Origin: Scytolyngbya sp. HA4215-MV1
GTDB lineage: Bacteria; Cyanobacteriota; Cyanobacteriia; Leptolyngbyales; Leptolyngbyaceae
DNA length: 64,000 nt
Assembly: GCA_019359045.1 (NCBI GenBank)
Contig: JAHHIA010000006.1
Coordinates: 310,001-374,000, forward strand
Reading direction: 5' to 3'
The translations under genes were made by a program, and so were the position numbers. Below the pieces are notes generated by a model. It ran no database searches and was not told where the DNA came from. It saw only the letters and a program-made list of their open reading frames with translations. This document shows positions 46,873-55,390 of the stretch, piece by piece; position 1 is the first letter of the stretch, and each line of letters begins with the position of its first letter.

Positions 46873-47999
46873 TAACGTAAAGTCTCACCCGGTATATTCT
46901 CTGGCGGACTCACAACATCCTGATAAGTCGCAGACAAGTTAATGCTGGGCACTGTACGAATTCGATTGAGTTGCCCCAACGCCCAACGCGCTGTTTCTCG
47001 CACCTCTTGATCGGGGTCTTCTGTCGCATGATGCAGCAATTGGCTAATCTGAGCGACTAGATCGTAAACTCGGGTCAAATCACGGATCGCATTTTTCCGA
47101 ACTTCTGCATTATTATCTTGCAACGAAATTGCCAAAGCCCGGCTCAGTGGCTTCAAGGTGCGAGTGCCAATCTCCGACAATGATGCCAGAATCAAACTCC
47201 GTTGTTTTGAGTCAGAATTGACCATCAGTTCAACCAGCGGTTGAACAGCACGAGTATCACCTCGTTGTCCCAATTCCCAAATGGCTTTTTGCCGCTTAAC
47301 GGGATCAGCGCTACACAGATCATGAGTGAGCTGATCGATAACACTGACTCTTGGTAAGCGCGTTGTTTCATCAATCTTTTCTATGGAATGGGATTGATTG
47401 GCACTAGCTGTTGAAGCTTCAGCAGCCCGATGACCATTTTTCGCAGGTTGAAGTGTTCGTGGAGGCGGCTTTTTACTAAGAGATTTTTTCTGCACTTGTG
47501 GCTGTTGCGAGGAGGCGTTTGTTGGATTTTCTGAAGTTGAGTTAGTAGGAGACGATCCTTTTTGTAGTAGGAATGCAAAGGTCATCACTGGCAGCGCAAT
47601 CAAAAAGGTGATGAGACCTAAAGCCCAACCAGGCAACCCTCCATCTCGACTGGTGCTTGGGGAGGAAGGCACTGGAGAATCCACGGGAGATGCGCTAGGA
47701 GAAGAGGAAGCCGCTGGAGAGGCCGGGGGAGACGAACTGGAAGAAGTCGTCGATAATGCCTGAGAACTTCGATTCGATTTATGTGCTTTAGCTTGGAGCC
47801 AAGGTTGGGTAGGCAACGTCCCCAAAGGCTGATAAGCAGGCAAGATTGAAGTTGCTTTCAGCAGTGGTAATGCTTGCTGCCCCGGTACAGAATCAATATT
47901 CCTATTCAACCATCTAATTGAAAAAGCACTGGCTTGACCTGGCATCAGGCTAAGACAACTAATCGAAGTGATGAGGAGAAGACGACTGAAGCAGGTCAT
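46872..47999 (-). CDS. Membrane-anchored HEAT-repeat protein
   Basis: A 375-residue protein. ATG at 47999 is preceded by GGAG at eight bases; a 36-base longer form from 48035 has no such site. It has an N-terminal signal or anchor helix (SRLLLITSISCLSLMPGQ), a low-complexity Ser/Pro stretch (residues about 75-120), a membrane helix (GWALGLITFLIALPVMTFAF), a polar Lys/Gln linker and C-terminal HEAT/armadillo-type repeats (about 230-350, e.g. KAIWELGQRGDTRAVQPLVE and ARWALGQLNRIRTV). HEAT repeats mediate protein contacts. In cyanobacteria such repeats also occur in phycobilin lyases, but the membrane helix speaks against that. Operon with the GT4 gene. Confidence 0.75.
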   Translation of the reverse strand: MTCFSRLLLITSISCLSLMPGQASAFSIRWLNRNIDSVPGQQALPLLKATSILPAYQPLGTLPTQPWLQAKAHKSNRSSQALSTTSSSSSPPASPAASSSPSASPVDSPVPSSPSTSRDGGLPGWALGLITFLIALPVMTFAFLLQKGSSPTNSTSENPTNASSQQPQVQKKSLSKKPPPRTLQPAKNGHRAAEASTASANQSHSIEKIDETTRLPRVSVIDQLTHDLCSADPVKRQKAIWELGQRGDTRAVQPLVELMVNSDSKQRSLILASLSEIGTRTLKPLSRALAISLQDNNAEVRKNAIRDLTRVYDLVAQISQLLHHATEDPDQEVRETARWALGQLNRIRTVPSINLSATYQDVVSPPENIPGETLR

Positions 48000-48459
48000 T
48001 AGAAAAACTCCAAATCTGGAGAATGTAGCCAGCACGATCGCGGTGAGCGATTTTTGTGATTAGCTCAATCCTAACCAGCATTGACTAACTCAGGAAAAGG
48101 ATTTTCAAAGCTTTAAACGCACCCAAATCAATCCAATTCAAACAATTGTCTAAAACAGAGCCTAATCTTGCCAAAGACTAAGAAGCCTGGGCATCACAAA
48201 AAATGACAAACCCATAGACGCTATTCAATTCAAGCACTTTGACCATGCTTTCGACATCCCTAATCTAAACTAAAACTTTAGACTTTTCTCCATTTTTCCT
48301 GTTTTACCGGATTTTTTTCAATTTACACACAATAAACATAAAATTGCCGAAAGTAAGATTGCTGTAAGCATCACAGCAACAGGATCCCTTGCAAAAAGAC
48401 AGGAAGTCCATCTCTTGAGCCGACTCCTTCCAGATCAATGAACTCCTACTCGATAGAAG
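48000..48459. other. Gene-free stretch between two minus-strand genes
   Basis: No coding region is credible. It must hold the promoter of the HEAT-repeat operon. A perfect seven-base stem TTGCTGT/ACAGCAA with a seven-base loop is at 48359-48379 and may be the terminator of the transporter gene on the minus strand, without a T run. TCTAAA/TTTAGA pair near 48265-48283. Confidence 0.4.
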
Positions 48460-49653
48460 CTACGAGAGAATTTCCGATTCCGAATCTCTGGCAAGGCTAC
48501 GTTGTTCGGTATTCTCTAGGATCACTTCACCCGTATCCGGCTGGAGCACTGATGGAAACGCTGCCTCCATATTTGAAGGAAGAACAGTCGGGGATGGGTT
48601 AATCACCGTTGCAGTTGAGTGGCGTAGTTTAGCAGTCAACACCTCACGCTGGTTGATCAAATAGATGCTGACCAACGTCAGCGCCACGCCAGACCACTGA
48701 ACTGGCGTTAAAACCTCAGAAAGTAAAAGATTGCCGAATAGCAATGCAAATACGGGAGTTAGAAAGGTGAGGGAACTGAGACTCGTTAAACTGCCACTAG
48801 AAGCAAAATAAAAAAACAGTCCGTAAGCGATCGCGCTGCCAAAAATAGTGGCATAGCTCAACGCCATCCAATTAGACGGTGTGAGATGGATCCATTGTTC
48901 CGACTCTTGCCAGGCAGATGTCATGAATAGGGGCAAACCACCCAAAACCATGTGCCACCCAGTTGCCGTGACCGGATCAGCATAGCGGCAAACTGCCCGC
49001 ATGGTCACCGTGCCTACCGCCATAGACAGAGCAGCCAATAGCATTAGCCATTCGCCACTTTGGAAAAGTTGCTGCAACGCAGTTCCCGAATTGAGTCCCA
49101 AATCGAGCGGCATGTGTGGCAAGGGAGGGGGCGCAGACTGTCCGGTTACCCAGAGCCAGATTCCCTGTATCCAAACAGTGATATCACCCAGAAATCCCAG
49201 AATCCAGCGATCGGGCAACCCCAACAGGCTAATGCCCAACACCCCTAATGCCAGCCCCAACCAGCCCCATATCCCAATCTGCTCATGAAATAGCCACCAT
49301 GCCAAGAGGGCAACTGCTAGCGGTTGGGAATCAATCATGACTGACCCCAAGCCTGCCCCTGTCCTAAGCAACCCCTCAGCCAGGAACCCCTGAAACATCA
49401 CCCCATCGACTAACGCAAAAAAAGCAATCCAGAGCCATGCCAGCCACCCTCTCGGCTGAGGGCGCTTCATGAAGATCCCTGCCAAAATCACCAGCATCCC
49501 CGCTGGCAAGAGACGAACACTTGCCATAAACAGCGGAGTTGTATTTGGAATAACCCCTTTCATTGCAACCATCGCTGTTCCCCACAAAAAGAAGGGAGCG
49601 ATCAACAACAACGAGGAGAATGGCAGCTTGGACTCAGAGAGTTTTAAGTGCAT
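48460..49653 (-). CDS. EamA-family (DMT superfamily) permease
   Basis: A 397-residue membrane protein starting at ATG 49653 (an earlier start at 49710 is possible). It contains ten hydrophobic helices in two EamA repeats: the first begins LLLIAPFFLWGTAMVAMKG and the second MLLAALSMAVGTVTMRAVC. A loop of about 60 residues (GQSAPPPLPHMPLD and neighbours) separates the halves. The C-terminal tail of about 50 residues is hydrophilic. Proteins of this group export amino acids, nucleobases or other metabolites; the substrate here is unknown. It is divergent from sppA. Confidence 0.88.
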   Translation of the reverse strand: MHLKLSESKLPFSSLLLIAPFFLWGTAMVAMKGVIPNTTPLFMASVRLLPAGMLVILAGIFMKRPQPRGWLAWLWIAFFALVDGVMFQGFLAEGLLRTGAGLGSVMIDSQPLAVALLAWWLFHEQIGIWGWLGLALGVLGISLLGLPDRWILGFLGDITVWIQGIWLWVTGQSAPPPLPHMPLDLGLNSGTALQQLFQSGEWLMLLAALSMAVGTVTMRAVCRYADPVTATGWHMVLGGLPLFMTSAWQESEQWIHLTPSNWMALSYATIFGSAIAYGLFFYFASSGSLTSLSSLTFLTPVFALLFGNLLLSEVLTPVQWSGVALTLVSIYLINQREVLTAKLRHSTATVINPSPTVLPSNMEAAFPSVLQPDTGEVILENTEQRSLARDSESEILS

Positions 49654-49921
49654 GGAGCGCCTGAAGTCTATGCTTGGTAAGAGTGGAAGTGCAAAATGAA
49701 TGAATACCAATTCATTTCATTGATTGTACCTAATTATTTAGATATATTAAGCTTTGGAAACAATTTCATGTAATTGAACCCTGAGTTTTCTGGGGTTTGT
49801 CGTGGGTGCGATCGCCGTTGTGCAGTCTGCAAGGCTTTGCCAAAATATCGGCAAATCGATAGAAATAAGGCAAACTAGTGTTCAGTGCTGATCGCTCTTG
49901 TGTGTTGTATTTAAGGTATTC

Positions 49922-50743
49922 ATGGTCTGGCCCTTTACTCCTCGTCCCTGTAAACAAATCGCCCGCATTGAAATCACTGGTGTGATTGCTGCTGCCACTC
50001 GAAAGCGGGTTTTGGCTTCGTTAAAAACAATTGAGGAGAGGGGTTTTCCCGCTTTGCTGCTGCGAATTGATAGTCCCGGTGGCACCGTCGGAGATTCTCA
50101 AGAAATTTATAGCGCCCTGAAACAGTTACAAGAAAAAATCAAAATTATTGCCAGTTTTGGCAATATTTCAGCCTCAGGGGGCGTTTATATCGGTATGGGG
50201 GCACAACATATTGTGGCAAACCCCGGCACCATTACCGGCAGTATTGGGGTCATTTTGCGAGGCAATAACCTGGAGCGCTTGCTCGATAAGATTGGTGTTT
50301 CCTTTAAGGTGATTAAGTCGGGACCTTATAAAGATATTTTGGCGTTCGATCGCGATTTGACCGAACCAGAGCAGGCAATTCTTCAAGACCTGATTGACAC
50401 CAGTTATCAGCAATTTGTGCAAACCGTTGCAGATGGGCGCAAACTCACCGTGGAGACCGTCAAAACATTTGCGGATGGTCGCATTTTTACGGGACAACAA
50501 GCGTTGGCGTTGGGAGTGGTGGATCGCCTGGGAACCGAAGAAGACGCACGCCGCTGGGCTGCCGAACTCGCTGGTTTAGATCCCGACAAGGCGAAATGTT
50601 TTACGCTGGAGGAACGAAAACCGTTGTTAAGCCGCTTATTGTCTCAAGATAACCAAGAAAATTCTAGGTTAGCAGCCGGAATGGATTGGGTAGAGTTTGA
50701 GTTATCGACCAGCGGTGTACCGCTCTGGCTGTATCGACAGTGA
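49922..50743 (+). CDS. sppA: Signal peptide peptidase SppA, 36K type
   Basis: A 273-residue serine protease of family S49 that degrades cleaved signal peptides or membrane proteins; in cyanobacteria an SppA also takes part in light acclimation of phycobilisomes. The catalytic Ser85 is in NISASGGVYIG, and the general-base Lys137 in KSGPYKD lies 52 residues later, as in Bacillus SppA. RIDSPGGTV and GSIGVIL complete the fold. It lacks the N-terminal membrane anchor of the long forms. ATG at 49922 has AAGGT upstream; the TTG/GTG starts farther left are not supported. Confidence 0.93.
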   Translation: MVWPFTPRPCKQIARIEITGVIAAATRKRVLASLKTIEERGFPALLLRIDSPGGTVGDSQEIYSALKQLQEKIKIIASFGNISASGGVYIGMGAQHIVANPGTITGSIGVILRGNNLERLLDKIGVSFKVIKSGPYKDILAFDRDLTEPEQAILQDLIDTSYQQFVQTVADGRKLTVETVKTFADGRIFTGQQALALGVVDRLGTEEDARRWAAELAGLDPDKAKCFTLEERKPLLSRLLSQDNQENSRLAAGMDWVEFELSTSGVPLWLYRQ

Positions 50744-50875
50744 ACTGAATCGGTATTGGACTTGAGGGAATTGCTAAGCTAGACCATTGGCAAACGATGC
50801 AGCCTAGAAGTTAACCTGAGAACAGACAAGAGCCAAAATGATAGGAATCTCAATTGCTGGAGAGGAAATGCAGAA

Positions 50876-51286
50876 ATGGGCGTAGAGTGGCGAGTGCGGG
50901 CAATTCGTGGAGCAACCACTGTTCCTGAAAATTCGATTGAGGCAATTCGAGAAGCAGTCCACGAACTGCTAGATGAGTTGGAGGCACACAACCCACTCGA
51001 TCCCGACGAAATTATTAGTGCTACTTTTTCTGCAACTCGCGATCTGGATGCGATTTTTCCAGCGACGATCGCCCGCGAACGAGCCAATTGGTCGAATGTC
51101 CCTCTATTCGATGTGCAACAAATGCATGTGGAGGGAGGATTGGAGCGCTGTATCCGCTTCCTGATCCATTTCAACACTCCCACTCCTCATGCTCGCGTCT
51201 ATCATCCCTATCTTCGACAAGCGAAGCGGCTGCGTCCCGATTGGAGTTTGGCAGAGGCAGCACTTCCTTCCATTCAATCTCACTAA
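50876..51286 (+). CDS. aroH: Chorismate mutase, AroH class
   Basis: A 136-residue enzyme that converts chorismate to prephenate, the branch step to phenylalanine and tyrosine. The sequence WRVRAIRGATTVPENSIEAI at the N-terminus, TFSATRDLDAIFPA, NVPLFDVQQMHVEG and RVYHPYLRQAKRLRPD near the C-terminus are the standard AroH trimer-core and active-site segments. AroH-type mutases are monofunctional, unlike the AroQ type fused to other enzymes. ATG at 50876 follows GAGG. It follows sppA by 132 bases and ends before a strong hairpin. Confidence 0.95.
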   Translation: MGVEWRVRAIRGATTVPENSIEAIREAVHELLDELEAHNPLDPDEIISATFSATRDLDAIFPATIARERANWSNVPLFDVQQMHVEGGLERCIRFLIHFNTPTPHARVYHPYLRQAKRLRPDWSLAEAALPSIQSH

Positions 51287-51303
51287 AAGAATATTTCTCC
51301 AAA

Positions 51304-51357
51304 GTAAGCCACAAAAATCTCGGCAGCATTAAAGATGCCGAGATTTTTGTGGCTTAC
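51304..51357. terminator. Strong bidirectional terminator between convergent genes
   Basis: The arms 51304-51325 and 51336-51357 are perfect inverted copies of 22 bases around a ten-base loop. Each arm contains a run of five A or T (ACAAAAATCTCGGCA and its complement), so the outer part gives A/T-rich pairs. It lies between aroH and the SPS-like gene, which point toward one another. High-confidence terminator for both. Confidence 0.8.
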
Positions 51358-51379
51358 AGATGCTTTACAAACTGTGACT

Positions 51380-52909
51380 TCAAGAAACTTTTGTTAAGGG
51401 GGAGGTCAGCACAGTTTGGGTGGCAGCAGGTTCAGCGATCTCGGCTGGCTCGATCACGACTGGCGACTCTAGGGCAGGATTCGCAACCGCAGGGGTTTCC
51501 CAAAGCAATTCATGGGTAATAGACTGCGCTAATAAACGGCGATAGAGATTACTCAAGCGGGCAGCCACTTCAGACCAGCTAAAGTTTTGCTGTACCCGTG
51601 CAGAAGCTTGCCGTCTGAGCTTCATCGTCCAAATTTCATCCGTTAAGATGCGTTCGATTGCCTGGGCAAAGCCGACTGGATCATGGGGCGGCACCAGAAT
51701 CCCGGTCTCTTCTGGAATCACTGTAAACTTTAATCCACCGACATCCGACGCTACGACTGGCGTACCGCATGCCATTGCCTCGATCGCAACTAGACCGAAA
51801 GGTTCGTAGTCACTCGGGATAACGCAGACATCTGCTGCGGTGTAGTAGAGCGGCAAAAGATCGTGCCCAACCTGCCCGGTAAACAGGGTTCGATCAGCAA
51901 TGCCTTCTTGCTCCACAATTTGCTTGATGCGTTCACGCTCAATCCCATCAATATGGTCAGGGTCGCTTCCCCCAACAATGACTAAACGCAGTGCAGACCG
52001 AGGAATCACTGTTTGACTGCCGGATGATGCTGCACCGTTCTTTTCGCCTTCATCCTTCAGCAGAGCACAGGCTCGCACCAGGGTATCAATCCCTTTGCGT
52101 GGGTCGAGCCGTCCTACATAGAGCACGATCGCTTCATTGGGGCTTAACCCTAATCGTGCTCTTGCTTCTGCTTTAGGAATGCTGTGGAAGTTCTCAATAT
52201 CCGTTCCACAAGGGATAACCTCAATGTTGCCCTTTTGTGAAACCAATTGCCGTAAAGTGTCCTGTTCTTGCGGGCTAGTGGCAACAATGCAATTTGCTTG
52301 TTCCAAAATTTCTTGCTCAACACTGAGGCGAGTTTCAGCGATCGCTGGCACTTGAGCGATCGACTGATATTTCACAGCCCCCAAAGAATGATAAGTGTGG
52401 ATGAGTTGGATGTTGCTGGCTTCTCTGAGGCGCATCCCCACCCAAGCAGAGATCCAATAGTTGGTATGTACCAATGGATAGTGGGAGCCAGCCTTGCTCT
52501 GAAACTTTTGGAACGTTTGAGCAAATTCTGGCAAATATTGGAAAAGTTGATCACGCGGGACAAACTCTTCGGGCCCGGCGACCAGACGAATCGTCCGGCA
52601 GTAAGGAGAATGTTCAACGATCTCTGGATCTTCTGCACGAGTTTTGCGAGTGAACATATCAACTTGCCAGCCCAGTTTGGCAAGGGCTTCTCCGACCCTA
52701 CGGACATAGATATTCTGTCCACCTGCTTCTTCCTTACCCAGCTCAGCGGCAGGATCACCATGGGCAGAAATAAGCGCGATCGCCTGACGACCTGGCACCT
52801 TAGGGCGCGCTGACACGACTGGGGACTTAGAAACGGAATGTGACAGAGACTTGATCCCATCTTCGGCTGCGGCTTTAGGTGAGCGCAACTCTTCACTGGA
52901 ATTAGTCAT
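51380..52909 (-). CDS. GT4 glycosyltransferase, sucrose-phosphate-synthase/MshA-like
   Basis: A 509-residue GT-B enzyme. Residues about 1-40 are a charged, disordered tail. The N-terminal domain has ALISAHGDPAAELGKEEAGG followed by QNIYVRRVGEALAKLGWQVD, typical of sucrose-phosphate synthases and MshA-type enzymes that use UDP- or ADP-glucose. The donor half shows LYVGRLDPRKGIDTL and SDYEPFGLVAIEAMACGTPV. ATG at 52909 has AGGTGA upstream. The C-terminal tail (about 55 residues, many Val, Glu and Ala) is unlike core SPS. The substrate cannot be set, but sugar or compatible-solute synthesis is likely. It is preceded by another GT4 gene. Confidence 0.85.
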   Translation of the reverse strand: MTNSSEELRSPKAAAEDGIKSLSHSVSKSPVVSARPKVPGRQAIALISAHGDPAAELGKEEAGGQNIYVRRVGEALAKLGWQVDMFTRKTRAEDPEIVEHSPYCRTIRLVAGPEEFVPRDQLFQYLPEFAQTFQKFQSKAGSHYPLVHTNYWISAWVGMRLREASNIQLIHTYHSLGAVKYQSIAQVPAIAETRLSVEQEILEQANCIVATSPQEQDTLRQLVSQKGNIEVIPCGTDIENFHSIPKAEARARLGLSPNEAIVLYVGRLDPRKGIDTLVRACALLKDEGEKNGAASSGSQTVIPRSALRLVIVGGSDPDHIDGIERERIKQIVEQEGIADRTLFTGQVGHDLLPLYYTAADVCVIPSDYEPFGLVAIEAMACGTPVVASDVGGLKFTVIPEETGILVPPHDPVGFAQAIERILTDEIWTMKLRRQASARVQQNFSWSEVAARLSNLYRRLLAQSITHELLWETPAVANPALESPVVIEPAEIAEPAATQTVLTSPLTKVS

Positions 52910-53004
52910 GTCTTCACCTCATTAAAATTAGTTTTGTGGTTGGTTCAGAACACACCTTGCCTTCACTTATTCTGAAACCTATCGAAAAAATAGATTGTAA
53001 GCAA

Positions 53005-53064
53005 TGAACGATAGATCCCAATTTGAACCAGATCTATGGTTTTAAGTCTCAAGTCTATCGTTCA
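53005..53064 (-). promoter_or_regulatory. Long inverted repeat upstream of the SPS-like gene
   Basis: TGAACGATAGA and its exact complement are 38 bases apart, 96-155 bases upstream of the ATG at 52909. It could be a dual operator or form a leader hairpin in the mRNA. No regulator is known. Confidence 0.25.
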
Positions 53065-53146
53065 AAGTTCCTGAATAATCGCAAAACGGTAGCAGAAACT
53101 TTACCGAACCGATGAATTAGTTACAAAAATTACTTTGTCTCGGTGG

Positions 53147-53194
53147 ACAGATGATTCAGTGATGAAGCATGGGATTCATCACTGAATCATCTGT
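53147..53194. terminator. Perfect 20-base hairpin after the GT4 gene
   Basis: Arms 53147-53166 (ACAGATGATTCAGTGATGAA) and 53175-53194 are exact complements around an eight-base loop. It begins 20 bases after the stop of the minus-strand GT4 gene. There is no T tract on that strand, so termination could depend on other signals or the hairpin may stabilise the 3' end. Confidence 0.6.
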
Positions 53195-53214
53195 TACCGA
53201 TTGATCAGTCGAAA

Positions 53215-54300
53215 TTAGGGGCGATCGCCTGCAAAGCTCGCCAGGCTACGAAAATGTCCATTTTGGGCAAAGCGTTCTGCCATGACTTGCTGATAGATTG
53301 ATTCATAACCGTCAACCATTTGCTTGACGCTAAAGTGTTTGAGGACATGATCTCGACAAGCACGGCGTTCAATCTGCTCCACCTGATCGAGGGCAGCCAC
53401 ACATTCATCAATATCGTGGCACAAGAAGCCAGTCTTGCCGTGAGCAATGACCTCTGAAGCGGAACCCATATTGATCGCAACAACCGGAGTCCCTGCTGCC
53501 ATCGATTCCACCATTACCAAACCAAAGGGTTCACGCCAAGTAATGGGGAAAAGCGTTGCCACGGCTCCACCCAAGAGGGCATTTTTTTGTAGGTGGTTGG
53601 CTTCACCCAGGTATTGAATCTGCTTGCCATCCACATGGGGTTTGATGTCACGCTCAAAATATTCACGATCTACAACATCTACTTTTCCTGCCATCTTGAG
53701 CGTCCATCCGGAACGCTGGGCAATTTCGATCGCCAGATGGGTTCCTTTTTCAGGTGAAATTCGTCCTAAAAAGGCTAAATAAGGGGGGTCTTGAGGTTGG
53801 GGATGGAACTTATGGCTATCAACATCAATGCCGTTGTAGACTGTTGCGACGCAATTTAGTCCTAGTCGTGGCTCCCGCTGCGAGTCAGAAATGCTGACAA
53901 ACGGTTGGCGACGCGCATAGGTAAACATTTTTTCATTGTCTGGTGTAAAAATGCCGTGCAAGGTGTGAATCGTGGGTGTCTTCACCAAGTTGGTATAAGG
54001 CAGAGCTGCGCAGCCCATATGGGAATGGATGATATCGAACTTATCTGCTTGTTCGTACACCCGGCTCATTTGGAGCATTTCATAAATGCCGCATTCTTTC
54101 ACTGCTGGGTCTAACCGCAGAGCACGAGGGTGAACGGATTCCAACTTGGCTAAGGTGATCGAGTCGCCAGATGCAAATAATGTGACCTCATGTCCTCGTC
54201 GCACCAATTCATCTGTCAATAAGCTCACCACCAGTTCAATGCCACCATAGGCTGGGGGGGGAACACGCTCCCATAATGGGGCAACTTGAGCAATCCGCAT
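53215..54300 (-). CDS. GT4 family glycosyltransferase
   Basis: A 361-residue GT-B enzyme with the common cyanobacterial N-terminus MRIAQVAPLWERVPPPAYGG. The acceptor half has DIIHSHMGCAALPY and THTLHGIFTPDNEK-like HTLHGIFTPDN. The donor half has LAFLGRISPEKGTHLAIEIA, FPITWREPFGLVMVESMAAG and NMGSASEVI. ATG at 54300 follows AGGAGG at seven bases, a strong start. The protein lacks a signal peptide and membrane helices. The acceptor is unknown; the neighbouring SPS-like gene suggests a shared role in sugar or glucoside formation (inference). Confidence 0.87.
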   Translation of the reverse strand: MRIAQVAPLWERVPPPAYGGIELVVSLLTDELVRRGHEVTLFASGDSITLAKLESVHPRALRLDPAVKECGIYEMLQMSRVYEQADKFDIIHSHMGCAALPYTNLVKTPTIHTLHGIFTPDNEKMFTYARRQPFVSISDSQREPRLGLNCVATVYNGIDVDSHKFHPQPQDPPYLAFLGRISPEKGTHLAIEIAQRSGWTLKMAGKVDVVDREYFERDIKPHVDGKQIQYLGEANHLQKNALLGGAVATLFPITWREPFGLVMVESMAAGTPVVAINMGSASEVIAHGKTGFLCHDIDECVAALDQVEQIERRACRDHVLKHFSVKQMVDGYESIYQQVMAERFAQNGHFRSLASFAGDRP

Positions 54301-54620
54301 GGGAAAAACCTCCTGAAAATTGAGCTTGAGAGCGAAGGCATTACTGTATTTGTGGTCAAGCCTCCCGCTGCTCGCCTGGTTTTGGAACTCTTAAAATCTT
54401 GCGTTTGAAGTTGTGCATTTTCTTGTGGCAATTTAGCCTCAGAACGTCTGTGTTCTAGAGAGGGTTTGCCTAACAAGCTGAATGCAAGATGAAAAGTCAT
54501 AAAACTTAGCGAGCATCAAAACTTAGCCAAGAATGTAATAAAAACTTTATATAACTGACAAGACGGTTATTTCACCCTCCCCAGGTAGGGAAATCCGTAC
54601 CTCTTTAGATAGAAAATCTG
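54301..54620. other. Gene-free stretch, leader of the GT4 gene
   Basis: No credible gene; a 91-codon minus-strand frame overlapping the GT4 start is a shadow. The stretch is A/T-rich between about 54500 and 54575 and contains a possible promoter (separate entry). The leader from that promoter to the ATG would be about 225 bases. Confidence 0.4.
54533..54561 (-). promoter_or_regulatory. Candidate sigma-70-type promoter for the GT4 gene
   Basis: Reading the minus strand, TTGTCA (54561-54556) is followed after 17 bases by TTACAT (54538-54533), close to the -35 and -10 consensus with ideal spacing. The surrounding stretch is A/T-rich. Picked by eye in a region where similar matches arise by chance. 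Confidence 0.3.
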
Positions 54621-55343
54621 CTAAGTCGCTTTGTCCGAAGCGTTTGAAGTGCTTGCGTAGAGCTGTTGAACACGATCCAGCTCCAGATCAAAAAGGTAGT
54701 CAACTGCCCAGTCTGCGTGCCGCTGCATCATGTGGAAGGGATAGGAATTTGCAACTCCGACCACTTGCATTCCGGCTTGCTTCGCAGCTTGGATGCCAGC
54801 AAAGGTATCTTCGATCGCGAGACAGTCGGTGGGTTTCAGGTTCATCTCTGAATCGTGTTGATTCAGCCGTTCTACTGCCAGCAAATAGCCATCGGGTTCC
54901 GGTTTACTGTTGACCCGATCGTCTCCGCTAACAATGATAGGAAAATGTTGAGATAGATTAGTCCTCTCTAAGACAAGATCGATTTCTGACCGCAGTGCCC
55001 CACTGACAATCGCCAGTTTGATCTGCGCTGCCCGCAGCTTAAAAATCAAATCATCTAGTCCGGGATAAATAGGCAGCTTTTCCAGTGCTGCAAGCTGTTG
55101 CTGATAATAACGGGATTTGCGAGCAGCCAATTCCTCCAGGTAACCCTCATTCACAATCCGCCCGCGACGGTTGAGCAACTCTTCCAAGCATACACGATCG
55201 CTCCGACCGAGGCAAACCTGTCGAAACTCTTCAGGTTTCAAGCGCAGGTTTTCTTCGATCAAAATTTGTTCAATGAGTTTTTCGTGGAGCGGTTCATCGT
55301 TGATGATTACGCCATTAAAGTCAAAAAGAATTGCCTTGAGCAT
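54621..55343 (-). CDS. HAD-superfamily phosphatase, beta-phosphoglucomutase-like
   Basis: A 240-residue protein starting at ATG 55343. Motif I AILFDFNGVIINDEP carries the nucleophile and acid Asp pair position with Asn in place of the second Asp (DFN rather than DxD). Motif II is AIVSGA, motif III SKPEPDGY with the Lys, and motif IV CLAIEDTFAGIQAAK. The helical cap after motif I classes it with beta-phosphoglucomutase and related sugar-phosphate phosphatases. The DFN change would lower classical phosphatase acid catalysis, so activity needs caution. It lies 47 bases after the methyltransferase stop, probably one operon. Confidence 0.85.
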   Translation of the reverse strand: MLKAILFDFNGVIINDEPLHEKLIEQILIEENLRLKPEEFRQVCLGRSDRVCLEELLNRRGRIVNEGYLEELAARKSRYYQQQLAALEKLPIYPGLDDLIFKLRAAQIKLAIVSGALRSEIDLVLERTNLSQHFPIIVSGDDRVNSKPEPDGYLLAVERLNQHDSEMNLKPTDCLAIEDTFAGIQAAKQAGMQVVGVANSYPFHMMQRHADWAVDYLFDLELDRVQQLYASTSNASDKAT

Positions 55344-55390
55344 TCTACTCAAAAACTAAAATCAACCCGAACTGCTTCGAGGGCATGATA

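Larger units (their letters stand above)
52910..53214. other. Gene-free stretch between two GT4 genes
   Basis: No gene. It contains the promoter region of the SPS-like gene with an 11-base inverted repeat (TGAACGATAGA at 53005-53015 and TCTATCGTTCA at 53054-53064) and, at its right end, the perfect 20-base inverted repeat at 53147-53194. Confidence 0.45.
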
